From: an uncultured Acidimicrobiaceae bacterium
GTDB taxonomy: Bacteria; Actinomycetota; Acidimicrobiia; Acidimicrobiales; Microtrichaceae
Direction of reading: 5' to 3'
Assembly: GCA_937868025.1 (NCBI GenBank)
Contig: CALMLJ010000018.1
Location: 1-14,059, forward strand
Length of the DNA: 14,059 nt
Shown: piece after piece, positions 1 to 7,615 of the stretch
Position numbering within the stretch: the stretch's first letter is position 1
Layout: every line of letters starts with the position of its first letter
Notes under the pieces: model-generated
Told to the model about the DNA's origin: nothing
Seen by the model: the letters and a program-made list of their open reading frames with translations, nothing else
The model's database searches: none
Program-made: the position numbers and the translations under genes

Positions 1-12
1 AATGACCCTGGG

Positions 13-96
<84 letters not shown>

Positions 97-113
97 AAGA
101 AGTGAGCGGTCAG

Positions 114-119
114 ACGATA
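114..119 (-). promoter_or_regulatory. candidate -10 box for tRNA-Leu
   Basis: On the minus strand this reads TATCGT (TANNNT), 17 bases upstream of the first tRNA base. That would give a primary-transcript leader of about 10 nt. A weak -35 candidate, TTGTTC (minus strand, 139-144), lies at a 19-base spacing. Position and match suggest a promoter, but the -35 box is poor. Confidence 0.35.
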
Positions 120-179
120 GCCGACGGCGAAGGGCGCCGAACAAGCCAGTTCTGCCCCGACCGCCCCGGAGAGTGCCGA

Positions 180-185
180 TAGCGT
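180..185 (+). promoter_or_regulatory. candidate -10 box of fhaA (leaderless)
   Basis: TAGCGT (TANNNT) ends 7 bases before the GTG start codon at 193, so transcription would begin on or next to the start codon. No Shine-Dalgarno sequence lies at a useful distance from that GTG, which fits a leaderless mRNA. No clear -35 box is visible. This is probably the main promoter of the fhaA-pbpA unit. Confidence 0.45.
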
Positions 186-192
186 ACGGCCC

Positions 193-852
193 GTGGGTTT
201 GTCCGACTTCGAACGCAAGCTGGAGAAAGGTGTGGAGGGCGTCTTCGGGCGGGTCTTCCGCAGTGGCGTGCGTCCGGTGGAGCTCGGTCGGAAGTTGGTC
301 CGCGAGATGGACGTCCACCGGACGGTCGGCGTGAACGGCGCCACCATGGCACCCAACTCGTTCGTGCTCGTGCTTGCCGAGGCCGACTTCGAACAGCTCG
401 CCGACATGGAGGACACGCTCGCCAACGAGCTGACCCAGTTGGCGAAGACCCACGCCAGCGAAGAGCGGTACCGCTTCGCCGGTCCGGTTGAAGTGTTCTT
501 CGAGGTCGAGCCGTCCCAGCGGCCCGGCGTGGTCACGATCGACGCCCGGTTCCGCCAACCCGAACCGGGCACGGCCATCGCCGCACTCATCCTTCCTGGC
601 GGCGATCGGGTGCCGCTCAGCAACGAGGTCGTGTCCGTCGGACGCGCCTCGGACTGCACGATCGTGCTCGGTGACCAGAATGCGTCGCGTCGGCACGCCG
701 AGTTCCGTCCCGTCGAGGGTGGGTTCGCGATCATCGACCTGGCGTCCACCAACGGCACCAAGGTGAATGGTCGCAACGTCACGGAGCATCTGCTCAAGCA
801 CGGCGACGAGGTGCTCTTCGGGGCGACGTCCATCAGGTTCGAGCAGGACTGA
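193..852 (+). CDS. fhaA: FhaA: DUF3662 and FHA domain phosphothreonine-binding protein
   Basis: Cytoplasmic adaptor that reads phosphothreonine marks made by PknB-type kinases and links them to wall synthesis. Residues 1 to about 125 match the FhaA N-terminal domain (DUF3662), beginning FERKLEKGVEGVFGRVFRSG. Residues 138-219 form an FHA domain with G150-R151, S165-R-R-H168, S185-TNGT and N192, the usual phosphopeptide-binding loops. At 219 residues it is far shorter than the M. tuberculosis protein (about 527, recalled), because the long disordered linker between the two domains is nearly absent. The GTG start is chosen because it begins the conserved N-terminus and sits 7 bases after a -10 box. 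It heads the fhaA-fhaB-pstP-rodA-pbpA run and is divergent from a tRNA gene. Identity is firm; binding partners are inferred from the family. Confidence 0.9.
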   Translation: MGLSDFERKLEKGVEGVFGRVFRSGVRPVELGRKLVREMDVHRTVGVNGATMAPNSFVLVLAEADFEQLADMEDTLANELTQLAKTHASEERYRFAGPVEVFFEVEPSQRPGVVTIDARFRQPEPGTAIAALILPGGDRVPLSNEVVSVGRASDCTIVLGDQNASRRHAEFRPVEGGFAIIDLASTNGTKVNGRNVTEHLLKHGDEVLFGATSIRFEQD

Positions 853-862
853 GCGCGCCGCC

Positions 863-1357
863 GTGCCCGACGAGCTGATCACGATCTTCAAGATCTGCTT
901 CCTGGTACTGCTGTACCTCTTCTTCTTCCGCGTCCTGCGTGCCGTGTGGACCGAGGTCACTGCCGTGCCGGCAGGTCTGGCACCGGAAGCGCCGACGAAA
1001 GCACCGAAAGCTCCGAAGCCGGCGAAGACCCCTCGCAAGGCCAAGGTCAAGCAACCGACCGAACCCACGGTGCCGACGCGCCTCGTTGCCGTCGATCCAC
1101 CGCACCTCGTTGGCATCGAATATCCCCTGGGCGAGGGGATGTCGATCGGTCGGGGTGGCGATTCGACCGTGGTGATCGAAGACAGCTTCCTCTCGACCCG
1201 TCACGCTGCCTTCGAACGACGCGACGGCGAGTGGGTCGTCGAGGACGAGGGCTCGACCAACGGCACCTACGTGAACAACGTCAAGGTCGAACGCATCGCG
1301 CGCCTGCACCTCGGTGATCGGGTGCAGGTCGGCAACGTGATCCTGGAGGTGCAGTGA
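863..1357 (+). CDS. fhaB: FhaB: membrane-anchored FHA domain protein
   Basis: Membrane-tethered phosphothreonine reader of 164 residues. A hydrophobic segment at residues 8-24 (KICFLVLLYLFFF core) anchors the N-terminus. A basic, Ala/Pro/Lys-rich linker spans about residues 40-70. The C-terminal FHA domain, residues 84-164, shows G96-R97, S111-TRH114 and S131-TNGT with the following N. M. tuberculosis FhaB/FipA has the same layout and acts with FtsZ/FtsQ and the PknA/PknB pathway. The GTG at 863 is chosen because the frame, though open from an ATG at 767, has no domain-like sequence before it and the membrane segment begins right after it. It lies 10 bases after fhaA, and its stop overlaps the pstP start by one base. 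No good ribosome binding site is seen, so coupling to fhaA translation is likely. Confidence 0.9.
   Translation: MPDELITIFKICFLVLLYLFFFRVLRAVWTEVTAVPAGLAPEAPTKAPKAPKPAKTPRKAKVKQPTEPTVPTRLVAVDPPHLVGIEYPLGEGMSIGRGGDSTVVIEDSFLSTRHAAFERRDGEWVVEDEGSTNGTYVNNVKVERIARLHLGDRVQVGNVILEVQ
1345..1350 (+). promoter_or_regulatory. ribosome binding site deciding the pstP start
   Basis: GGAGGT lies 6 bases before ATG 1357 but only 3 before the in-frame GTG at 1354. The spacing favours the ATG as the pstP start. The site lies inside the last codons of fhaB. Confidence 0.75.
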
Positions 1358-2634
1358 TGCGTCTCGAGGTGGGATCCGGCACCGACGTCGGGCAGTTGCG
1401 TTCGCTGAACGAGGACAGCCTGCTCGTCGCCGACGGCCTGTTCGCCGTGGCCGACGGCATGGGCGGCCACCGCGGCGGTGAGGTCGCGTCGGCCCGTGCG
1501 CTCGTGGCGTTCGAACAGTCCGCCGCGACGCCGACCCTCGAGTCGCTGATGGCGGCAGTGCAAGCGGCGAACGCCGACGTGCTCGAGCACGCCCGTTCGT
1601 CGCCCGAGCTGATGGGCATGGGCACGACGCTGTGCGCGCTCGCTCCGCTCGACGACCGGCGCGTCGCCATCGTGAACGTCGGCGACTCGCGGGTCTACCT
1701 GCTCCGTGGTCAGGCGCTGTTCCAGGTGTCGGAAGACCACAGCTTCGTCGAGACGCTGGTGAGGGAGGGCCGACTCACGCGGGCCCAGGCCGACGTGCAT
1801 CCGCAGCGCAACGTCATCACCCGCGCGCTCGGCATCGAGCCCCACATCGACGTCGATGGGTGGGAGGTGCTCGTCGCCGACGGTGACCGGTTCCTCCTGT
1901 GCAGCGACGGCCTCTTCAACGAGGTGGGCGACAGCGACATCGAGCTGATCCTGGTCGAGCTCACCGATCCGGTCGAAGCCGCGGGTCGCCTCATCGACGC
2001 GGCCAACGCCGGCGGCGGGCGCGACAACATCACCTGCGTCGTCGTCGACGTTCACGACGTCGGGGCCGGCAGCGCCGAAGCCGCGGCGATCGCCGTGGGT
2101 CGTCCGATCGACCAGAGCATCACCCGGCGCAGCACCGCCGCCGACTTCGACGAGACCAGCGTCGACGATCCGAACCTGTCGGCATCGAACGCCCGCCCGA
2201 CCCCGGCAGAGGCGGCAGCACCGGCGAAGGTGCGGCGACCCCGTCGCCTCACCTGGCGGACCGTCGTGTTCCTCCTGCTGATCGTGCTCGTGTTCGCCGC
2301 CGCATTGTTCGCGACCGACTGGTACTACAAGAACACCTACTCGGTCGGGGTGAGTGACGAACAGGTCGTGATCTTCCGGGGCCCACCCGACACCGACATC
2401 TTGTGGTTCAAGACCGAGATCCTGCCTACCGACGTTGCTGTCGACGACCTTCGCGACGCCGAGCAACGCTTGGTCGAACAGGGCGTCGGCGATCTCTCCC
2501 TCGCCGAGGCCAACCGGTACGTCGAACGGCTCGAGGCACAGGCCGCTGCGGCGACCACGACGACGACGACCACCACAACGACGACCACGACGACCGCACC
2601 GGGCGCGGAGACCACGGTGACGACCATTCCATGA
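1357..2634 (+). CDS. pstP: PstP: membrane PP2C-family Ser/Thr phosphatase
   Basis: Metal-dependent (PPM/PP2C) phosphatase that removes phosphates from PknB and its substrates. The catalytic domain, residues 1 to about 234, carries the family motifs in order: R15-SLNED20, VADGMGG with D33-G34, GMGTTL at 88-92, NVGDSR at 107-112, ITRALG at 154-159, CSDGL with D184, and GGRDN with D223. A linker rich in Thr, Ser and Asp (235-295) leads to a membrane segment at about 302-319. An extracytoplasmic domain of about 80 residues follows, then a run of 14 threonines (400-413) and a short Pro/Thr tail. The start overlaps the fhaB stop and the stop overlaps the rodA start (ATGA), so translation is coupled. 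The layout matches mycobacterial PstP, but the threonine tail is a striking addition. Function is secure; the role of the outer domain is unknown. Confidence 0.95.
   Translation: MRLEVGSGTDVGQLRSLNEDSLLVADGLFAVADGMGGHRGGEVASARALVAFEQSAATPTLESLMAAVQAANADVLEHARSSPELMGMGTTLCALAPLDDRRVAIVNVGDSRVYLLRGQALFQVSEDHSFVETLVREGRLTRAQADVHPQRNVITRALGIEPHIDVDGWEVLVADGDRFLLCSDGLFNEVGDSDIELILVELTDPVEAAGRLIDAANAGGGRDNITCVVVDVHDVGAGSAEAAAIAVGRPIDQSITRRSTAADFDETSVDDPNLSASNARPTPAEAAAPAKVRRPRRLTWRTVVFLLLIVLVFAAALFATDWYYKNTYSVGVSDEQVVIFRGPPDTDILWFKTEILPTDVAVDDLRDAEQRLVEQGVGDLSLAEANRYVERLEAQAAAATTTTTTTTTTTTTTAPGAETTVTTIP
2554..2595 (+). repeat. ACN threonine-codon repeat in pstP
   Basis: Fourteen consecutive threonine codons (ACC, ACG and one ACA) make a low-complexity tract encoding the outer tail of PstP. 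Mixed codon use suggests selection on the protein rather than a pure trinucleotide expansion, though slippage could change its length. Confidence 0.85.
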
Positions 2635-3971
2635 CCGTCGCCCTCGCGCCCCACGGGCGCAATCGGCGCGCCACTGAGGCCGGGCTCCTCGCCCTCGCCG
2701 GCCTGATCATCGGCGTCGCGTTCGCGCTGGTGAGCCTCGGCCGCACCAAGGCGCTCCCCGCCAACCTCATCCCGTTCGTCGTCGCGGTGTTCGTCCTATT
2801 CCTCGGCGCCCACATCGGTGTGCGGCGCCTCGCCCCCCGGGCCGACCCCCTGATCCTGCCGGTCGCCGTGATGCTCAACGGCCTCGGCTACGTGATGATC
2901 GCCCGGCTCAACCCCAAGTTGGCGTCGCAGCAGGCGGGGTGGACCGCCGTGGGTGTCATCGGCTTCATCGTGACCCTGGCGGTGATCAAACGGGTGCGGA
3001 CCCTCGAACGGGTCCGCTACACCGTCGGCCTCGGCGGCGTGCTGCTGCTGGTGCTCCCGCTCATCCCCGGGCTCGGGGTCCGCATCAACGGTGCCCGGAT
3101 CTGGGTCCGGCTCGGCATCGTCAACTTCCAGCCCGGTGAGTTCGCCAAGATCGCCCTCGCCATCTTCTTCGCCGCCTACCTGGTCGAACGCCGCGAACTC
3201 CTCGGTACGGCGACCTTCAAGGTCGGGCCGCTCATGACACCCGACCCCAAGCACCTCCTCCCGGTGCTCGTCGCGTGGGGCTTCGCGCTCATGGTCATGA
3301 TGTTCCAGCGCGACCTCGGCTCGGCACTGCTGTTCTTCGTGCTGTTCATGACCGTGCTGTGGATCGCCACCGGGCGTGGGTCGTACCTGGCGGTCGGCAC
3401 CACGCTGTTCGGAGGCGGCGCCTACCTCAGCTGGGCGCTCTTCAGTCACGTGCAGGACCGCGTCTCGATGTGGCTCAACCCGTGGCAGGACGCCCAGGAC
3501 AAGGGCTACCAGATCATCCAGTCGACGTACGCGTTCGCCTGGGGCGGGGTGGCGGGCACCGGGCTCGGTGTCGGCCTGGGCAACCGAGTCCCCATCGCCG
3601 AGAGCGACTTCATCTTCGCGATCATCGGCGAAGAGCTCGGGTTGCTCGGCGCGACCGCGGTGCTCGTACTGTTCCTGCTGCTCGTCGGCAGCGGCCTGCG
3701 AGTGGCGATGCGCTCGACCGACCCGTTCGCCAAGCTCCTCGCCGCCGGCCTGACCACGCTGATCGGCGTCCAGTCGTTCATCATCATGGCCGGCGTCACT
3801 CGACTCCTCCCGCTGACGGGTCTCACCTTGCCGTTCGTCTCCTACGGCGGCTCGTCGCTCATCTCCAACTGGGTGCTGATCGCGTTGCTCGTCCGCCTGT
3901 CCGACGAGACCGCCGGCCGGGCCGAGCCCGTGGGCGACGACGAGACGACCGTCCTGGCGATGGCGTCGTGA
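2631..3971 (+). CDS. rodA: RodA/FtsW-family SEDS peptidoglycan glycosyltransferase
   Basis: Integral membrane polymerase that strings lipid II into glycan chains, working with the class B penicillin-binding protein encoded next. The 446 residues contain about ten hydrophobic segments. SEDS signatures include NGARIWVRLG followed by FQPGEFAKIA, FQRDLGSALLFF with the catalytic-type Asp at 228, ESDFIFAIIGEELG, and LPLTGLTLPFVSYGGSS near the C-terminus. The true start is ATG 2631, overlapping the pstP stop (ATGA). The frame is open further upstream, but that part is a shadow of pstP. Position between pstP and pbpA favours RodA over FtsW. The cytoplasmic C-terminal tail ends in an acidic stretch with T439-T440 (DDETTVLAM), a possible kinase site. 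No truncation is seen. Confidence 0.94.
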   Translation: MTVALAPHGRNRRATEAGLLALAGLIIGVAFALVSLGRTKALPANLIPFVVAVFVLFLGAHIGVRRLAPRADPLILPVAVMLNGLGYVMIARLNPKLASQQAGWTAVGVIGFIVTLAVIKRVRTLERVRYTVGLGGVLLLVLPLIPGLGVRINGARIWVRLGIVNFQPGEFAKIALAIFFAAYLVERRELLGTATFKVGPLMTPDPKHLLPVLVAWGFALMVMMFQRDLGSALLFFVLFMTVLWIATGRGSYLAVGTTLFGGGAYLSWALFSHVQDRVSMWLNPWQDAQDKGYQIIQSTYAFAWGGVAGTGLGVGLGNRVPIAESDFIFAIIGEELGLLGATAVLVLFLLLVGSGLRVAMRSTDPFAKLLAAGLTTLIGVQSFIIMAGVTRLLPLTGLTLPFVSYGGSSLISNWVLIALLVRLSDETAGRAEPVGDDETTVLAMAS

Positions 3972-3984
3972 GCGCGGTGACGGC

Positions 3985-5517
3985 ATGAACCGGCAACTCC
4001 GCAAGCTCGCGATCGCCTTGATGGCGTGCTACCTCGCACTGTTCGTCAAGCTCAACTTCCTGCAGGTCATCGACGCCAAGGCCCTCAACGACGAGCCGGG
4101 CAACGGACGCGCCGTCGTACGCGACTTCAACCGACCCCGCGGCGACATCGTCACGGCCGACGGCACGACCGTCGCTCACTCCGAGGAGAGCGACGGCCGG
4201 TACAAGTATCAGCGCACGTATCCCACCGACGACCTGTTCGCCCAGACGGTCGGCTCGTACTCCCTCCTCTTCGGGACCGATGGGGTCGAGAAGCGCTACA
4301 ACGACGAACTGTCGGGCAACACGACCGACTTCCGGGTTCGGGGCTTTCTCGACCCGTTCCTCGAGGAACCCAACGTCGGCACCGTCGAGGTCACACTCCG
4401 CGCCGACGTCCAGCAGGTCGCCAAGGAGGCCCTCGGCAACAAGCCGGGCTCGGTCGTCGCCCTCGACCCCCGCACGGGCGCCGTCCTCGCCATGTGGTCG
4501 TACCCGTCGTACAACCCGAACCTCACCTCGCTGAACGACGCGACCGCGGCGCGTGCCTTCAGGGAGGCCTACGACAAGCAGGCAGACAAGCCGCTGCTCG
4601 CGAAGACGTTCCGAGAGCGCTACTTCCCCGGTTCGACGTTCAAGGTCGTCACCGCGTCCGCCGGCCTCGAATCGGGCAAGGTCACCGAGACCACGCCGTC
4701 GTTCCCGGTGTCCACCGGATACCAGCCACCGCTCACGACCCGGACGATCCGCAACTTCGACGGCGCGAACTGCGGTGGCACGCTCTTCGAACTCCTACGC
4801 GTCTCGTGCAACGGCGGCTTCGCTGCCATGGGCGCCGAGGTGCTCGGTCCGGAGATCATGATCGGTGGAGCCGAGGCCTTCGGGTTCAACGACGTGCCGC
4901 CGATCGATCTGCCCGGCGCCGTGCGGTCCGTCTTCCCGACCGACTTCGGCAAACGCCTCCGCGACGGCGACGATCCCGGTGACGCCGCGGTGTACGAGAA
5001 GACCCCACAACTCGCCCAGGCATCCATCGGTCAGAACGACGTGTCGGCAACGCCGCTGCAGATGGCGATGGTGGCCGGAGCGATCGGCAACGGCGGGACG
5101 ATGATGACCCCCCACGTGATGGCCGAGGTGCGGGATCGCAAGCAGGAGTCGATCGACACCTACCAGCCGTCGGTATGGAAGACCCCCGTCTCCAAGGAGA
5201 CCGCGGAGATCATGCGGCGCGGCATGGTCGAAGTCGCGACCAACGGCACCGCCAAGGCCATGGCGATCGGCGGCGTCGAGGTCGGCGGCAAGACCGGAAC
5301 GGCACAGCTCGGCACCCCCGACCCCAAGTCGCACGCATGGGTCATCGGCTTCGCCGGGCCCGCCGGCCAACCGGCGCAGGTCGCGGTCGCCGTGCTCGTG
5401 CAGGGCCAACCCGGCGCCAGCGAGCAGACCGGTGGTCGGGTGGCCGCCCCCATTGCCAAGCGGGTGCTGGAAGCAGCCCTGGCGGCCCCTGTCCAGCCGG
5501 GCACGGCCGGCCGCTGA
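3985..5517 (+). CDS. pbpA: PbpA: class B penicillin-binding protein (transpeptidase)
   Basis: D,D-transpeptidase that cross-links peptide stems outside the membrane, paired with RodA. Residues 7-25 form the N-terminal membrane anchor. The dimerisation region carries the class B hallmark NRPRGDI at 49-55. The transpeptidase domain has all three active-site motifs: S217-TFK220 with the nucleophile Ser, S274-C-N276, and K436-TG438. The 510-residue length is normal for actinobacterial PbpA. The ATG lies 13 bases after the rodA stop, with a modest GGTGA ribosome site at 3976-3980. A 98-base gap with a promoter follows before pknB. In mycobacteria pknA sits at this point; here it is missing. All catalytic residues look intact. 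Confidence 0.95.
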   Translation: MNRQLRKLAIALMACYLALFVKLNFLQVIDAKALNDEPGNGRAVVRDFNRPRGDIVTADGTTVAHSEESDGRYKYQRTYPTDDLFAQTVGSYSLLFGTDGVEKRYNDELSGNTTDFRVRGFLDPFLEEPNVGTVEVTLRADVQQVAKEALGNKPGSVVALDPRTGAVLAMWSYPSYNPNLTSLNDATAARAFREAYDKQADKPLLAKTFRERYFPGSTFKVVTASAGLESGKVTETTPSFPVSTGYQPPLTTRTIRNFDGANCGGTLFELLRVSCNGGFAAMGAEVLGPEIMIGGAEAFGFNDVPPIDLPGAVRSVFPTDFGKRLRDGDDPGDAAVYEKTPQLAQASIGQNDVSATPLQMAMVAGAIGNGGTMMTPHVMAEVRDRKQESIDTYQPSVWKTPVSKETAEIMRRGMVEVATNGTAKAMAIGGVEVGGKTGTAQLGTPDPKSHAWVIGFAGPAGQPAQVAVAVLVQGQPGASEQTGGRVAAPIAKRVLEAALAAPVQPGTAGR

Positions 5518-5600
5518 CCACCGACCCACGCCACTCGTCGCAACATGTTGAGCCCGTTCGTCGTCTTTCGGAGTGCCACGGTTGAACGCGCGGCGCTCAC

Positions 5601-5606
5601 TAGTCT
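5601..5606 (+). promoter_or_regulatory. candidate -10 box of pknB
   Basis: TAGTCT (TANNNT) ends 9 bases before the pknB ATG at 5616, so any leader would be 0 to 3 bases. A GAGG at 5607-5610 could also act as a ribosome site on transcripts that read through from pbpA. The nearest -35-like sequence, TTGAAC at 5582-5587, is only 13 bases away, too close for a standard promoter. Confidence 0.4.
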
Positions 5607-5615
5607 GAGGCTGCC

Positions 5616-7613
5616 ATGACTTCCTCCGACCCCACGGGTTCCGCCGCGCCAGTCGTTCTCGGCGGACGGTACGAGGTGCACCGACGCTTGGCGCGCGGCG
5701 GCATGGCCGAGGTGTTCTTGGCCCGCGACCAGGCCCTCGACCGCCCGGTGGCCGTCAAGATCCTCTTTCCCGAGTACGCGACCGACCCGGCATTCGTCGA
5801 GCGCTTCCGGCGCGAGGCCCAGGCCGCCGCCAACCTCTCCCACCCCAACATCGTCGGCGTGTACGACTGGGGTTCGGAGAGCGGCACCTATTACATCGTC
5901 ATGGAGTACGTCGAGGGTCAGTCCCTCGCCGAGGTCATCCGCGACGCCGGCCCGCTGCATCCCCGTCGTGCCGCCGAGGTCATCTTCGAAGTGGCCGGCG
6001 CACTCGGGTTCGCCCACCAGCGTGGTGTGGTGCACCGCGACGTGAAGCCGGGCAACGTCCTGATCTCCACCTCCGGTACCGCCAAGGTGACCGACTTCGG
6101 CATCGCCCGGGCACTGTCGGGCCCCGCCGACGACCTCACTCAGGCCGGTTCGGTCATGGGCACCGCCACGTACTTCTCGCCCGAGCAGGCCCAGGGCTTC
6201 CAGGTGGACGCCCGCAGCGACCTGTACTCGCTCGGCGTGGTGCTCTACGAGATCCTGTGCGGCCGTCCGCCGTTCGTCGGCGACTCGCCGGTCGCGATCG
6301 CCTACAAGCACGTGCAGGAATGGCCGCCCCGTCCGTCGCAGTTCGTGACGGGCGTGCCGGCCGGCCTCGAGTCGGTGATCCTCAAGCTCCTGGCCAAGAA
6401 GCCCGAGCAGCGCTACCGCTCGGCCGACGACCTCCGCGCCGACCTCCGCCGCTTCCTCGACGGTCAGACGACCCTCGCCGAAGAGGAGTTGGCCCGACCG
6501 GCAGCGGCCCCGGCAGCTGCCGCCACCTCCGCCGCGACCGTGGTCAACCCTGCGGTCACCGCGGATCCCAGCCACACCACGGTCATGCCCGCCCAGCAGG
6601 CACCGGTCCCCGCCGAACCCGACGAGTACGACGACGAACCCCCCGCCCGCACCGGCCTGTTCGTCGCGCTCACCGTGCTGTTGCTCGTTGGCCTCGGCGC
6701 CCTCGGGTTCTGGCTCGTCTCGAGCCTCAACGACGACGCCGACGTGAGCGACGGGGTCCTCGTCACGAACACGGTCGACATGACCAAGGACGACGCGGTG
6801 GCCGCGCTCCAGAAACAGGGCTTCAACCCGGTGGTCACCGAGGAGGCGTCCGACGATGCCGTCGTGGGCACCGTGTTCCGTCAGAACCCGGCGGCCAACA
6901 CCCGTCTCGCCAAGGGCAAGGACGTCGAGATCTTCGTGAGCACCGGTCCGGCCAACGTGGTCATCCCGCCGGTGGCGAACCTCTCGGAGGCCGAGGCGAC
7001 CAAGGCGCTGACCGACCTCAAGTTCACCGTGAAGGTCGAGCCGTTCGAATCGGACACCGTCGAGGAGGGCAAGGCCGTCGAGACGTCCCCGCCCGCCGGC
7101 CAACCGGCACCCGCCGCCAGCGAGGTGTTGTTGCGCATCTCGACCGGCGCCGGCTCGGAGGTCGTTCCGGTCGTCACCGGCAAGACCGTCGACGCTGCCA
7201 AGAAGGCGCTGACCGACAAGGGATTCGTCGTCGGCGAGACGATCCAGCAGGCGTCGGCCGACGTGAAGAAGGACCTCGTCATCACGACCGACCCCGTCGG
7301 TTCTGCTCCGAAGAAGTCGACGATCAACCTCATCGTCTCGACCGGAGCGGAACCCGTGAAGGTCCCCGCAGTCAAGGGCCAGCGCGAGGACGAGGCGACC
7401 GCGCTCCTCAAGGGCAAGGGATTCGACGTCAGCGTCGAGCCCAAGGCCCTCCCGCCCGGTGACGCCAACGACGGCCGTGTGATCTCGGTCGACCCGGCTG
7501 CCGGCACCTCGATCGACGCCGGGTCCACCGTCACGATCACCGTCGGCGTCGCCGGTGCTGCCACGACGACGGCTCCGACCAGTTCGACCACCACGACGAC
7601 CACGAGCCCGTAG
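5616..7613 (+). CDS. pknB: PknB: receptor Ser/Thr protein kinase with four PASTA domains
   Basis: Transmembrane kinase that couples sensing of cell-wall material to phosphorylation of growth and division proteins. Residues 18 to about 275 are a Hanks-type kinase: glycine-rich loop ARGGMAEVF, ATP Lys48, HRD with catalytic Asp142, and DFG with Asp160. The activation loop has T175, matching M. tuberculosis PknB T171, but A177 where that kinase has its second phosphothreonine, T173. A Pro/Ala-rich juxtamembrane linker with several Thr precedes a membrane helix at about 348-370. Four PASTA domains follow at about 378-445, 446-513, 514-578 and 579-647, then a Thr/Ser tail. The length, 665 residues, is close to the family norm. 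Its own -10 box suggests a unit separate from pbpA. Two kinase-less PASTA genes follow almost directly. Confidence 0.96.
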   Translation: MTSSDPTGSAAPVVLGGRYEVHRRLARGGMAEVFLARDQALDRPVAVKILFPEYATDPAFVERFRREAQAAANLSHPNIVGVYDWGSESGTYYIVMEYVEGQSLAEVIRDAGPLHPRRAAEVIFEVAGALGFAHQRGVVHRDVKPGNVLISTSGTAKVTDFGIARALSGPADDLTQAGSVMGTATYFSPEQAQGFQVDARSDLYSLGVVLYEILCGRPPFVGDSPVAIAYKHVQEWPPRPSQFVTGVPAGLESVILKLLAKKPEQRYRSADDLRADLRRFLDGQTTLAEEELARPAAAPAAAATSAATVVNPAVTADPSHTTVMPAQQAPVPAEPDEYDDEPPARTGLFVALTVLLLVGLGALGFWLVSSLNDDADVSDGVLVTNTVDMTKDDAVAALQKQGFNPVVTEEASDDAVVGTVFRQNPAANTRLAKGKDVEIFVSTGPANVVIPPVANLSEAEATKALTDLKFTVKVEPFESDTVEEGKAVETSPPAGQPAPAASEVLLRISTGAGSEVVPVVTGKTVDAAKKALTDKGFVVGETIQQASADVKKDLVITTDPVGSAPKKSTINLIVSTGAEPVKVPAVKGQREDEATALLKGKGFDVSVEPKALPPGDANDGRVISVDPAAGTSIDAGSTVTITVGVAGAATTTAPTSSTTTTTTSP

Positions 7614-7615
7614 TC

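Noticed and set aside
767..862. Upstream extension of fhaB from ATG 767
   Set aside because: The extra 32 residues are the +1 shadow of the fhaA FHA domain with no conserved pattern; the membrane anchor begins right after GTG 863.
1354..1356. GTG 1354 as the pstP start
   Set aside because: Only 3 bases separate it from GGAGGT; ATG 1357 has the normal 6-base spacing.
2554..2595. Threonine repeat considered as a CRISPR-like or mobile-element repeat
   Set aside because: It is an in-frame codon run with no spacers, and no inverted repeats or transposase lie near it.
2403..2630. Upstream extension of rodA inside pstP
   Set aside because: It is an Arg/Asp-rich shadow of pstP; ATG 2631 overlaps the pstP stop in the usual ATGA arrangement.
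5582..5606. TTGAAC/TAGTCT as a standard sigma-70 promoter for pknB
   Set aside because: The spacer is 13 bases, too short; only the -10 box is kept as a candidate.
5160..7103. A 647-codon open frame on the minus strand, and similar ones at 2796-4004, 1267-2466 and 12169-13812
   Set aside because: They lie opposite genes with clear domains, have the low-complexity Arg/Gly/His/Asp composition of antisense frames in high-G+C DNA, and show no recognisable domain.
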